The position numbers and the translations under genes were made by a program. This document shows, one piece after another, positions 12,151 to 25,300 of a DNA stretch of 64,000 nucleotides. Position 1 is the first letter of the stretch; the number at the start of each line of letters is the position of its first letter. The notes under the pieces were generated by a model. The model made no database searches, had not been told where the DNA came from, and saw only the letters and a program-made list of their open reading frames with translations. The stretch comes from Escallonia rubra (lineage: Eukaryota; Streptophyta; Magnoliopsida; Escalloniales; Escalloniaceae), in contig JAVXUO010000310.1 in the NCBI GenBank assembly GCA_033065855.1, positions 930,001-994,000 on the forward strand, written 5' to 3'.

Positions 12151-12971
12151 AAGCTATCGCCGTCTGGGGTGACTCGCGTGACTCTAAGCACTGAGCTACG
12201 ACCATGACCACTCATGTTACTGTTGATGGTCGACACCACCAGGACAATGACCCACGGGTCACTCCAGGATGGGAGCAGGTCTTTGGAGGGCATCGCGCCT
12301 AGTCCGCTTGGCAGTTGGCTACAGGGGCAACCCTCACCGCTGCTGGATCATCTGCGCGTCTCTTGACGCACCTTATGGGATTCAGTAAGGGCTTGAACTG
12401 GTGGCTAGGGCAACGGGCTTACTCTGATCATGTTACCGCGGTATGGCCAGTCTTCTCAGACAGGCAGAGAGATGCTGCAAGGGCAGGGCAGTGCGGATTT
12501 GGGGATCGGCAGTCCGACAGAGAACCGGTATTTGTGGACCCCCTGGTGACGTGTCACTCCCGGGGGATGACACGTGTCAGCTGATGACACAGGCAGACTT
12601 TTGCTTATAAATAGTGGACTTTGGGACTCATTTAAGGAGGCTATCTCATTTGACATTTTCACTTTCTCTCTCTAAAAACCCATTCTCTCTGGAATTCTAG
12701 AGAGATAAACACATTTGGACTTCTGACATCGGACCCCTAACGTTGTACCCCTAACTTGGACCCTAGCTTGGATTGTCGACTGCCGGCCCTGTTCCTCGTT
12801 GCCCTCTCTGCGCAGCGCTGCCAGCCCTCGCGGCCTGTCTGGGGAGCCTTGCTCTATGCCCTTACTCCGCCCTCACTGTCTCTCACTTTACACACTTGGA
12901 AGCTGACTCGGACTGCAGTCTTTGTGGCACCTCCACGTAGGTACGAACCCACTTTCCTTGGCATCAGCTAG

Positions 12972-13290
12972 TAAATAAGGTTATATTTGAGCTAAGGTGT
13001 GCAGGTCGTTACACTTATATGCACATGGACATCATATGCTGGGCGATTGATACTATATCTGATTCTAAAAACTGCATATCGGCCGGTGTCGAGGGTGGTT
13101 CCCGAATAGTCAAAGCTTTATGATTAGGAAGCTGACTAGCCCCCGTGGTCAAATAGTCGAACCTCAACAATTGTCTCATTGACCGAAGAAATATGCAAAT
13201 AAGACTTCTAATATAATTGCCAAGTTATTCCTTGAGGGGCATCAACCCCAAGACTTTAACCTAAAGCCTCAAACCCTAAAGCCATGAGGT
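12972..13290. other. Unassigned stretch
   Basis: Unique-looking DNA between two LTR insertions. No gene or repeat is recognised. Confidence 0.4.
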
Positions 13291-15400
13291 AATCTGTAAC
13301 GGCCCAGAAATCCAGAGCTCCGTCGCCCCAAACTTCCGAGTCATTAACTTACCGGATCACATCAAACCTGTCAAATCTGTTCACTAACACATACTTCAAA
13401 ACATTTAATTCGATACCATCTCAAAATTCTTCAAACACAATCTTACAAGGCTACTTAAACTTAAACTGTTAAAACCTAAGGTCTTTACAAACTCGAGTCC
13501 TCATGAAACAGGTGACAGTATCGACCCACGCAGGGGTCTCACTACACTGTAGTGGCAGGCTTATCGAAACCTCACACATACTCTAACCCATTCCCGAACC
13601 TGCTACAGCTTATCATCACCTGCAGAAGGGAGCCAAACGAAGGGTGAGCTTTTGAGAGCTTAGTAAGGTCGTACAAGGACTACAAAAAGATTACAACACG
13701 ATTTCCGAGAGTCCAACCATCGATGATTTCCAAAACACTTCCAACGATCAAAACTCAATGATTTCCAAAACGATCAAAATTCATCATAAATAAAATACCA
13801 AAATCGCCAAATACAATCACGACGGGTTCCAAAACGATCAACAAAAGATTCTTTTCAAGTCATCAATTCCAAGATACGATGATGGTTTTCCAAAGGATTT
13901 CAAAACATACGCAAATCATCTGAGACAGTTCTTTCCAAAATACACTGAAGATTTCCCAAAAAGATTTCAACACGAGCTCAAATTATTTCAGAAAATACTT
14001 TCCTGTCATTTCTGATTGCAATGCCATTCCGACAAGCTAACAGAGTATACACATGCATGATGTACCAGAATATAATTACTAGTCCCATTGGGTACAAGCC
14101 TGCGTTTCATGCAGGATTCAGACCAGCATTCTACCGCCTCCCTACAGAACAGATACCCAGGTCAACACAAAAAAATCAACAATATCAATGAGCATTAACA
14201 TAAGCGCAATTCACCAAAATCAGATCGGATTTCAATAACCATAATATACCAAAATAAGTCATCATTCAGAATTCCATAAGAAAATCACAAATAAACAGCA
14301 AAATGATTGTGAATAGTTATCGGATTTGGGCACAACAATTCGGAATAACGGATACAAACAATTATCAAATTGCTTAGCGTGCAATACAGGCGAGCATCAC
14401 AAGATTTCCAAATAATCGATCTAAGTTCAACATTAGGGTTTTCTGGTAATAACATGCTGATATCAATACATAATTCGAAGTTCGGCATTAGGCATAAGTA
14501 GATCAAATGAATACTTACGAGTACGAGTTATCAAAATAAGGGTTCGGATGAAAGTCCTTACCCAGGATTCAGATAGAATCCCTTACCTGGATCCGCAGCT
14601 AAATTATCCTAACTGGAAAGTCTTTAGCTTTAACCTAAACGGAATAATTAAATTGTCAGAATATAGCCTACAGTACAATATTATAACTTAATATGGACTC
14701 ATACATGCTCCCAAAATGAACCTCCCTCACCGTGTATGTAAAATTACCAAAATGCCCATAGGTGTAAAATTATCAAAATGCCCATCTCGGACTTAAATCA
14801 CCCAAACGCCCTTCCCGTAAGTAGAATCACCCAAATAACCTTATTTTATGTCAATTTACACAAAAAAACCTTTTACGTGTAAAATTACCAAAATACCCCC
14901 TCAGGTGGCAAAATTACCAAAATACCCATGGGGGTTTTTGGCACTGGAAAAATTCCAAAATATCTTAATATGCTATTTTAAGCATTCTGATATCAATTCT
15001 GGACTAGAAAGTATATTAGAAAATTGTCGCCTGAAAATTCCAAACCGCTGTTTAGACCGAGCGCTAAAAGGCCAGTTTCGCGAAAAATACCTATCGGCCT
15101 TAGAATGACACAAAGTTTTAGAATATGATACCTATCAGTAAAATAATATTTTTTTTAAATTTTCAGATCAAAATAGCTTGGTTTGCTATGCTAAATAATT
15201 CGATAAATTTTGTTAATCGGTAAGCCAATTTAGCGCACTTCGCAGATACTGAAAAATTCCGGAGCGTACATCTTGTAAAAATATTTGGGGTTACAGTTTT
15301 GGAATTTGTCTAATTTTGGCCCTAACTATTTACAAAAATTCGGGTTAGAAACCGATTAATTGATTTTCTACCTTTAGTGGCAATTACCATTACTGTTCAA
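13291..15400 (-). mobile_element. LTR-like repeat, probably a solo or partial Ty3/gypsy LTR
   Basis: It begins at about 13,293 with TGTAACGGCCCAGAAAT, which on the minus strand is the ...GGGCCGTTACA end common in plant Ty3/gypsy LTRs. It continues with AT-rich, gene-free DNA with many short repeats of AAAATTACCAAAATGCCCA type (about 14,740-14,930). No coding domain, primer site or second LTR is seen. The far border (about 15,400) is a guess, and no convincing target duplication was found. Confidence 0.4.
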
Positions 15401-16220
15401 ATCAAGGAACCTACTATTTCACCTTCAAATACATACATTTTGTCTTCAACCTCCAGCCGAAGCACATGGACCCTGTAAACTCACACGTACACCCACTAAT
15501 TTGTCATTAATCCACTAAAACGCGTAAACTGGAGAAAAAAACACATACATTTCAGTTTTTTCTCTAGTTTTGTAAACTGGAGAAAAAAACGCGTTTGACA
15601 CACAGTTTTCGTTTTTTTTCCTTCAATTTTGAAAACCAATTTTTAAAACATGACTGAGAAAACTCTCATTTAGAAGTTTTGGGTTTTCAGTTTTGATTTT
15701 TATTTTGAGATTACCACCACCACCACCACCACCACCACCGGCAGCCACCGCCTACTGTCAGCGACTGCCGACGTCTGGCAGCCCTAGTTGGTGACCACCG
15801 CCGACTGCCGGCAGCCACCGCCACGCCCCACCACTGCCACCGTAAATCATCACCAAAGAAAAAATTCAAAATAAAAACTGGATAATCAAACATCTAAAAG
15901 AAAAAACTCAAAATAAAAATTAGATAATTAAACACACATTTATTTTTGTAAAAAATAAAACTAACCTGATTTTAATTTTTATTTTTTTTGAAAACAAAAA
16001 TCGAAGTAATTTCAAACGTTATCTAAATTTTTTTAACATCAACAAGCGGACCGTTTTGATTGCTAAGCATAGAGATAAAAAGGAGAGAGAAGATTAGGGT
16101 AGGTAGAGATAAAATGTCTGACGCCATAAACAGTGGTTCGATGCGACCCCACCCCTCCACGCTCAGAACAACAACCACCATCACCACCACCGCTTCTCAT
16201 CTTATTTCTCTGCCGTGGAA
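15401..16220 (+). promoter_or_regulatory. Upstream region and 5' leader of the kinase gene
   Basis: AT-rich DNA upstream of the kinase start. It contains a 41-bp-spaced duplication of AAACTGGAGAAAAAAACAC (about 15,525 and 15,577) and a (CCA)n microsatellite (15,714-15,740). The microsatellite is followed by CCGGCAGCCACCGCC repeats and a further ACCACC-rich leader (16,165-16,200). No clear TATA box or transcript start could be fixed; the 5' leader probably begins between 16,050 and 16,200. Confidence 0.4.
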
Positions 16221-16308
16221 ATGAGCACCCCCGAGTCTGCCCCTCCCCCTCCCCCTCTTCGCTCCGTCTTCCTCGGCGTCGACGTTGGCACAGGCAGCGC
16301 TCGCGCAG
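16221..16308 (+). CDS. FGGY kinase exon 1
   Basis: Encodes the start MSTPESAPPPPP and the phosphate-binding motif FLGVDVGTGSARA, 29 codons plus one base. The donor is G|GTCACT. A proline run follows the start codon, as in relatives. Confidence 0.9.
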
Positions 16309-19300
16309 GTCACTTATACCCCGTGTTATTTTCTCAATCTCCATTCATGGGTTTCTGGTTTGGCTTGTATTGTAACCTGTCAAGCAACGAGCGATGGTTT
16401 CATTACTATGAGCAGTATTCTTGTTGATGTATTAATATTTGTGGTTAGATGCCCTTGTCATTATATGTCACCATATACCGCACTCCTCTATACGAAATTC
16501 CTTTTTGTTTTTGTTTTTGCGCCATACTAATTCGTTTATTTGGTTAAAAAGAAAACATTGGAGGAAGAGAGCGGCATCCCTATCATCAACCTCCACAAGT
16601 AGAAACAGACCCTCGAACGTACCTGTAATTTGCGGATTAGTGATCACTAAAATGTTTATTGAGTTATACTTTCTTAGGCTTAGGTGCTTCAAATAAATGC
16701 AAAAACAAAATGCATATATTGGCCTCCCTGCAGCATATGCTTGTGGTTTTTATGTTAAAACCACTCAGATTTGTGGCTGTCCTGAAGGCTGAAACTATAT
16801 GCATGCTTCTGTTTTTAGTAGGGTTAATTACACACGGCACTTCTAAAGTTTACTCGAAACTACACACGGCGCATACTAAGTACTTTTATTACACTAAGCT
16901 ACGCATGTTTATTAATTAAAAGACGGTAACAACCCTTATAAACGAATAAGTTTATCCAGTTCGCTGACATCCCCTCTCCAACACCATCCCAACCCCCAAA
17001 CACCATTGCCCATCTCACACACACACACACAGAGCACGGACCGCCGACCACCTGCATATCCCCGATTTCACACACACACACACACACAAACATCCCGATC
17101 GCTCTCTCTCACACACACACACAAACATCCCGATCTCTCTCTCTCTCTCTCCCCCCCCCCCCCCCCCCCCCAAATACACCAGCAAACCACCACATGGCCA
17201 TTGTCAGGCCCCCCTCCCCCACTGCGCCGCCACCACGACTACCACGGAAATGAACCAACCACTGCCGAATTTACACCTTAAGCACCACTGCCGCCGCTGC
17301 CACTGAAAACGAACCGACCATCGCCGATCTACACCACTGACTTGCCACACCGACCACCATGAACGAACCTACCACTGCCCATTTAAACCATAACTACCAA
17401 ACCATTCACAAAGACAATCACAAAGCACACCAAATTTCACCAAATTAATAATGTCTCTTACAAAGTAAACTTGAAATTATCCTTCGTAAAGATCTCTGTG
17501 CGTGAGATGGGCGGTCGACAATGGTGTTTGGGGGGTGGTTTGGAGGGGGAATGAAGTAACTTCAGATTCAACATGTTCAATGGGTGTAAATGATGTTTTT
17601 GAAGTCCCAAAAGGTCATGAGAATCTGAAAGGTTGTGAACAACAGATAAATGATGAGGGAATTTGGTTTTGCAAGGCCATGAGAGGCTTGTATAACCGGA
17701 TTCTGTTAAACCACGTGTGAAAGGTGAAACTAACTTGGTGGGGGAGATGCTTCCGTCCAAAACTGTGTCAGAGTAGCTTTTGGTACTTTTGATTGTTGTG
17801 CCTGCAAATGATTGTGTCAGAGTAGCTTTTGGTTGTTTTACAGGGATTGACATGAAGAATAGACTGGATAATGACTTTTATTTTCTTTTCTTTCCTCGTT
17901 CAAATTTGTGTACTATGTATAGATTGCATGTTGTACATAAACACTATCATAATTTTTTTCTTTATAGGAGCCTACGTGTCTGTGTGTGCGTGCGCTTGGG
18001 TGATAGGCAGTCAGTGTGTTGCCGGTGTGTGTCTGATGGGTAGTCTGTCAGGGCCGCTAATGAGTGTTTGCGTGATGGGCAGTGAGCAGGGAATGGAATG
18101 GGTTTGGAGGTGGGAAGGTGTTTGGATAGGCATTGGTCACGGGTATGTTCGTACGTTTAATGTGCACAAGGAAGCCTTTAGCGGCACTGGCTGCGCGTTA
18201 GCGGGGGTGGCTATTGGCTGGTAAGGGATGGAGGAAGACCCAAGGGCATTTCTAGTGCATCATAATAAATATATTTTGTCCTAACTTTTCTTGACGGTTC
18301 TCTAACAGAAGTGAGTTTTGTGTGATACAATGACAAATCACAGGGGGTGGGAGTAATAAAGTTAGCTATGTGGAGCCGCCTGATTTCCTGGTAAGCTTCA
18401 AGAGTGCCGAGTGTAATTAACTCGTTTTCTGTAATCATAAGTAGAGCCAACAGCGTAGCGGCCTTAGTTATTTTAAAGACCTCTACTCTAGCAGGTCGCT
18501 TTGTCAGTTGCTACTTGTCATGGGACTATGAAAAGTACAAAATTTAGTGCTTGGTTTATGAGGTGGAACCCTAACATTTGGCTCTTTAGCATGTAGTTTC
18601 TTATAGGGAATGACTATCTTAATCCCATTTCTTTTTAAAGAGTGTCCTGAAACTTGTAATCACTAATGAGGTTCAGTTTAAATTTTTACTGCAGTTGTTT
18701 CGTGCCCTTTCTCATTTTTAGTCCCTCCAAGCCTTAATGTGGTAATATCTTTTGTGCTTGACTGCTCTTTTGCACTATCGGTTGCATGTTTTCCGGTACA
18801 CATTTATATTTTGTCACGTAAAAAATTGATGTTAAGAAACTTTTGGTGGGACCGAACACCAGATGTCTTTAGGAGAAGCTTTTGTAGGGAATGATTACTA
18901 TCGTAATTGTTGTTGGACAGTGGCAATTAATTTTTTTTGTTTTGTTTTCAATTGCCACCTTTTCCCTTTCTCCACGATTGTAGAGTACAAACTCATGTTA
19001 CTAAAAGGAGTTATAGATTGTCCTGGCGAGTGTTCCAAGTCAGTTCGATTATGTTACCGTAAATCAACAGTTAATTTTTGTAGACTGCACTTTTAACTAC
19101 AGATCTGCCTGTTTTGTAGAGTAGCTTAAGCTGTACATGCAGGACAGACCTTCATAAGGTTTTTTTTTTTTTTTTCCGGCTATCCTACAATCATCTGGTA
19201 TAATGAGCCGGGCCTTAAATTTGTAGGGTTCGAAAAAGCTAGGGTTAGGGTTTTGGATCTAAAAAGGGATATACTTTCGGGGCTGTGCAGGTACCGCTAA

Positions 19301-22300
19301 TTGGACCTGAGAACAGAATTTTGGTGTCTTACAACCTCAAACAAAACAAGGAAAATAATAATGAAGGATAACAAACCTCGGAGATTAACTAAGGCCTTCT
19401 TAGGAGTCTCACCTAGAAATAGCTAGATCTTTCTAATTGTTATGCTGGGTTAAGGGTTTGTGGGTCTTCGTACACGTAATACCTAATACAAATAATATGC
19501 TGCAAGGAATGGACTAGTGAGTTCAAACTCCTGTTTCCGGTCGATGTATTCTCTCTCCCCCCCCCCCCCCCACCCCCCCTCCTAAACATGTTACCAAATT
19601 GTTCGATCCAAAGGCCTTAAGTTCTTGATTTTTCCTTCTTCCTCCTGCGTTTTTTATTTTCCCTGTTAGGAGGCATTTGGTGGCGCATTTGGAGGTTATG
19701 CAGTCTTATTATGAGTCCAGTAAGTTCCTTGCAAGTTACTTATTGCTTGACGTAGTGGTTGCAGAAGCTTTTAAGGGTTTCATCGCTGTATTAGTTCGTT
19801 ATATTATCTATAAGGCTGTTGTGCCCTTTATTGGTTCAAATTTTACTCATATCTGAGTCATGCTTTGAACGAAAGTGATTTTCTGGGCTAGTGTCCATTA
19901 ATTTGTGCCACAAACTCCTGCAATTTTTGTTTGGTTGACATATGATAATAAGAGAACCTAAGGATAAATCTCGTAGTGAATTTAAGGTGTTTGTTTCATC
20001 GTCCATGTGCTTAGGGGATAAGAAGTTACACGGGTCCAATTACCAACGATGGATGAAATAAATTGAAGTTTGACTGGGCAAAAGATGGAAGACATCTGCC
20101 TAATGACCCTCCCAGCGATGGTGAAGGATCTAGTTGGCTCCGAGAAGATGCATTATGGACAACAAAATTGTTAATTTAGTTGTGCAAATTGACATTGTGA
20201 AGGAACTTTGGAGTTAAAGTTTTGTGTCCTGGTAAAAACAATCTCTCCCGCATTTAATATTTAGCTTAGGGGGGAGTCGTCCCCCTGTTCATTAGTTTAC
20301 TGACTTTAAGCGAATGTCCGAGCAGTTGAATTCTTTTCTCACGTTAGTGCGAACATGAGTCAAATGCAATCTCAACTGCAACAATTGGCTTTAACGAGTT
20401 TCTTAGCTGGTCTTCAAGCATAAGACGATACAGTTCATTCCCAAAACTTGGGGGGTGTCGAGGTGGCAACTTTATCCAATACTTTTTCTCGTGTTTTGAG
20501 TGTCTCGAGAGGACTCTCACACTCCTGTATAGGGAGATTCAGCGAACCGGTTCACTCTTGTCTCACAGACCAATTAGTTTGGTGGTAGTAGGTTTTTTTA
20601 GTGTTCAATTTGGTGGAGGTGGTAACGGAGGACGTGGTAGTGATGTTAGTTGTGTTGGTGGCAGACGTGATGGATATCGTGGTGGAGGTTGTGGAGTTCA
20701 TGGAGGTGGCAGAGGTAGTGGCAGAATCACTTCTCGATTAGATTTGATAGTCTAGTGGCGTATGGACACGTTATCATTGTTGAGAGCTAGGTTATATACC
20801 GCGTTTTTGCCCCCACCTCGATGGTGCACCTACACAATTCCATAGCTCAGTCTCGGTATGCTAATGCCTTTGCTAGTTCCGAATCTACTCCAATTTCGTC
20901 TCCTCTACCCCGACCTGCGACAGGGTGGACACTGGTTATGTAAGATTATGAATATGCTCATTATATGCATTATCAGATCCCCAGCAGCGATCCACTTCCT
21001 CCACATGTACTCTTGCTCAGACAGGTAACCTATTACATGACTTTCATCCTCTTCCTGACCTCCTGTGTTGATACACCCTCAATTGAATGGGGTAGTAGAA
21101 AGAAAGAATAGACATGTAATGGAAGTTGCTAGATGCTTAATGTTTGGAATGAATGTTCCAAAACCTATTTTGGCTGATGCTCTGTGAAAGGCCAATTATC
21201 TAATTAATCGGATGCCTTCCTCTGTTCTTTGGGGAAAAACACCCCATTTTGTTCATTTTTGTCGCGACCTTTGTTTCCTCTGTCTCATTATGTTTTGGTT
21301 GTGTGTGCTTTGTTCGTGATCATCATCCTCAAGTGTCTAAATTAGATCCGAAGGGTATGAAGTGTTTCTTCCCACATACTCTCATATTCAAAAAGGGTAC
21401 TGTTGTTACTCATCGGAATATGATTGGTATGTTTTCTCCTGATGTAACCTTTTTTGCGTCTACTCCTTACGATGCCGAGTCTCACTCAGTCAGCGATGAT
21501 GATGATCTTCCCACATACGTCATCTCTCATGTTACTTCTTGTTCATCACCGTTACACTACTCTCGAAAATGTGCTATTTTTCTCCCGTCCGGAGGTTACT
21601 CAGGTTTACACTGGTTGTCCATGAGTACCTTCTGCTTATGACTCTGCTTTTCCATTCAATGTCTCCTCGTCTAAAGATTTTGCTGGCGGAGCGACTTTTG
21701 AGATAGACCTTCCTTTCACTTAGAGAAAAAGTAAGCGTAGCTGCACTCGATATCCTATTTCCTCTTTTGTGTCTTATTCTGCTTTGTCTCCTTCTTTTAA
21801 TTCTTTGGTTACTACTATCTCGTCATATCCTCTTCTGAAGTCTCTTTCATAGGCGTTATCACATTCTGGCCAGCAAATGGCTATGGAGGAGGAAATGATG
21901 ACTTCAGAACAAAATCAGACATAGGAACTGGTTTCTTTACTGTCCGCAAATTTTCAGTTGGTTGTAGGTGGGTATTTGCTGTCAAGGTGCATCCCATTGG
22001 TTCTCTTGGGGGCTAAGGGGTATGTGTATGCGGGTTAATTTTTCTGATACCTTTTCTCTAGTTGCTAAGATGGCTTCTTTTCGGTTGTTTCTCTGTTGCT
22101 AATTCTCACAATTGGCCTTTTACTAATTGGATGGAATGTTTGGATTGCCATTCTTTATGGTGACTTGCAAGAGACAACATATATGGAGCAACTTCCTAAT
22201 AGGTTGCTTGGGGAGAGTCTGGGTTAGTGTATAGGCTCAAGGAATCACTATATTGTCTCTAACAGTCACTGCGAGCTTTGCATTTTTCTGATGCAGTGCT

Positions 22301-25300
22301 TGAATTTGGCTTGTTGAGGTGCCATGGTGACCATTCGGTGTTCTATCGCAATTTTAATGCAGGTAGAATTCTTTTGCTGTTGTATGATGATGACATTGCA
22401 ATTACAGGTCATGATGTTGCTGAATTAATGATTTGAAGGTCTATTGGCAGCAGAAGTTTCAAATGAAAGATTTAGGGAAATTCATAATTTTTTGGGTATT
22501 GAGGTGGCACAATTGCATAAAGGGTACCTTTGTATACCCGCGAAAGTATGTCCTTGATTTGCTAACCGAAATAGGGATGTTAGGATCAGGCTCTTGAGAC
22601 TACCATGGACTCAGAGATATCGCAGTTTGGTTAGAAAATTGAATTATTCAACGGTTGCTCACCCTGACATTTCTTTTCATGTGGCGAGCCAGTTTCTTGC
22701 ATCACCTCGATCTTCGCACTGGGATAGAGTTATGCTGTGCATAGTTTGCGATACCTTTAGGGTAGGGATGTTAGGATCAAGCTCTCGAGACTCCTATGAA
22801 CCCTGATGTAATGATAGCAACAGGGGGGAAGGAGCCGGGTGATCCTCAGAGATATCACAGTTTGGTTGGAAAATTGGGGAATTCAACGGTTGCTCGCCCT
22901 GACATTTCTTTTCCTGTGGTGATCTAGTCTTTTGCATCACCTTGATCTATGCACTGGGATAAGGTTATGAATATTTTGCGATACCTCAAGGGTACTCCTG
23001 GTTGTGGTTTATTATAGATTAATCATAAGCATGCTCGAGTAGAAGGTTTTTCTGATGCAGATTGGGCAAGATCTCCATCTAATAGGAGGGCTATTACAGG
23101 TTGGTTTTGTTTGTTGGAGGTAATCTCGTGTCTTGCAAAAGTAAAAAGTAGATTGTTGTTTCTCGATCAAGTGTGGAGTCGAACCATCGAGCTATTCCAC
23201 ATGCTACTTGTGAACAAATATAGATACGACAACTTCTATGTGAGCTTGGTTTTGGTGATCCATTACCAATGCAGTTATGGTGTGATAATAACTCAGCCAT
23301 GCATAGTGTCTAATCCGGTCTTCCATAAAAGGACCAAACACATTGTGAAAATGCACCTTGGATTTATTTCTATAAGCCATTTGAAGACTGGGAATCAATT
23401 TGCACTTGTACTTACTAAGTCACTCGGAGGAGGTAGGATTAGTTGTAACAAGCTGGGCATGTTTAACATATATACTCCGGCTTGAGGTCGAGTGTTATGC
23501 TATGCTGTGTTACATGAACTCAGTACGAATGTCCGGGTCAGACATGTGTCCAAGTGTCAGATTTGTCTAATTTTCCAAACCAAGGACACGGGGACCAGAG
23601 CAAAATGTTTATATCTATTATTACTTTCTTAGTTACTTCCAAGGTAAAATTGTGTTTTTTATGAAGCACATGGTTTTGATTGAGAACGTGTCTCATTGCA
23701 AAGCAATAACGAATTGAGCAAAACACTACAAGATAGTGTTCATCTATAAGATGTGTCTGTTACACATCCCATACCCATGTCCCCAAGTGTCTAGTGTCCT
23801 ACACGGTTAATTCACGAATTTTGAAGACTCCATGTTACACAGGTTCTATATATCGGGGTAATAAGCAATATAAATAATATGCTGCTAGGTCTGGACTAGT
23901 TTAGTCCAGACTCTTCTTTCTTCCGGCCGATATGTCTTTCGTTCTCTCTCTCTCTCATCCCCTTAACACTAACTAGCCATAGTTGTTCAGAATACCCTTA
24001 AGTATCAGAATTACCTAAATAACCCTAATGGGTTTAAGCTTGTAGTTTAGGTCCATATAGATTTTTTCCTTTTCTTTTCGTTTCCACAAATATGCCCTAG
24101 CTTTTTAAGTGTCTGATTCCTATCAATACATTTTTAATGCTACAATTTGTCTATCTACTATTATTTATTGTAGGTGTTTTTGACGAGTGTGGGAAACTTC
24201 TAGGTTCAGCGAGTAGTCCGATACAGATATGGAAAGAAGGTGACTGCATCGAGGTGATATGTTGAGTGCTGTTTGTTGTAATATGATATGATTCATGAGC
24301 ATGTATTCAATATTACACTTGACCTCTTAGCTTGGGGTTTTTCCTCGATATCGATGGACACATGTTGCTAGGTTTTCTTTAGTTTCTTTTGAAAAAGCAG
24401 AAATAACCTCGGAAGAAATATACTATACTAGATGTAGTATTTGTTTAAGTACAGCCTCGAGCTAATAAACCATATTATGACTTCTCTCTCTCTCCCTCTC
24501 GCGCTGTCCATATAATTTATGTCTCCAACTCTCTTTTGGGACCTGTATACCACATATATGCATTTATTTGAACTTCTATAGTTCTGATGATACCAGCAAT
24601 CTTCGACTGATATTTGGCATGCAATCTGCGCGGCTGTTAGAGCGGCATGCTCGCTTGCAGATGTTGCTGGGGAAGAAGTAACTGGATTGGGTTTTGCAGC
24701 TACTTGTTCCCTTGGTTTGTGCGCTTTTACCACATTCTCTAGTAAGTCAAATATTATATAGTTCTTTAAGCCACATAGCATTGTGTTCACTCTTGCAGTT
24801 GCTGTGGATTCCGCTGGTGCACCTGTTACAGTTTCTTGGAGTGGTGATACAAGAAGAAATGTCATAGTCTGGATGGACCATAGAGCTGTAAAGCAAGCTG
24901 AAAGGATAAATTCCTGTAACTCCCCAGTATTGCAGTACTGTGGTGGTTCTCTTTCCCCGGAGATGCAACCGCCGAAGGTACTTAAAAATTCAATGATCCA
25001 TCATTTAACACTTCTCCAAAAAAAGAGGGAGAAAAGAAAAAGAAAAACGTTATCTTATCAAATGTATAGTACTTCAGCTCATATTGATTCATCTGTTTGC
25101 ATAGATCATGTAGGGCGGACCTTGATAAGGGTACGTAAGGCTATCGAATTGGTATGGTGGGCTAGGTGTCCTATCCCACCAAATTTTATAGGTTTGTCCA
25201 TGCGGACGCCTAAGCAGACACTTACTCGACAAACATATCATCGCTTAGGTCGATCAATCACATGGCAACCTCTAGAATGTTCTAGGCTACTCTAGTTTAT

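Larger units (their letters stand above)
10699..12971 (+). mobile_element. Solo LTR of element A family, with 5-bp target duplication
   Basis: A single LTR (10,704-12,966) starts TGTTCCCAACCTA and ends CTTGGCATCA, matching the family ends in the opposite orientation to element A. It is bounded by a perfect 5-bp direct repeat GCTAG at 10,699-10,703 and 12,967-12,971, the signature of integration followed by LTR-LTR recombination. A TATA-like TATAAATAG lies at about 12,606-12,614 and the family palindrome at 12,685-12,704. It is longer than the element A LTRs because of an internal 109-bp array. Confidence 0.85.

Noticed and set aside
16215-16220. Upstream GTG as kinase start
   Set aside because: GTG is not a normal start in plant nuclear genes. 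The ATG at 16,221 lies six bases downstream and fits relatives.
17458-17853. 131-residue minus-strand frame in intron 1
   Set aside because: It sits in the interior of an inverted-repeat element, with no family match and low-complexity surroundings.
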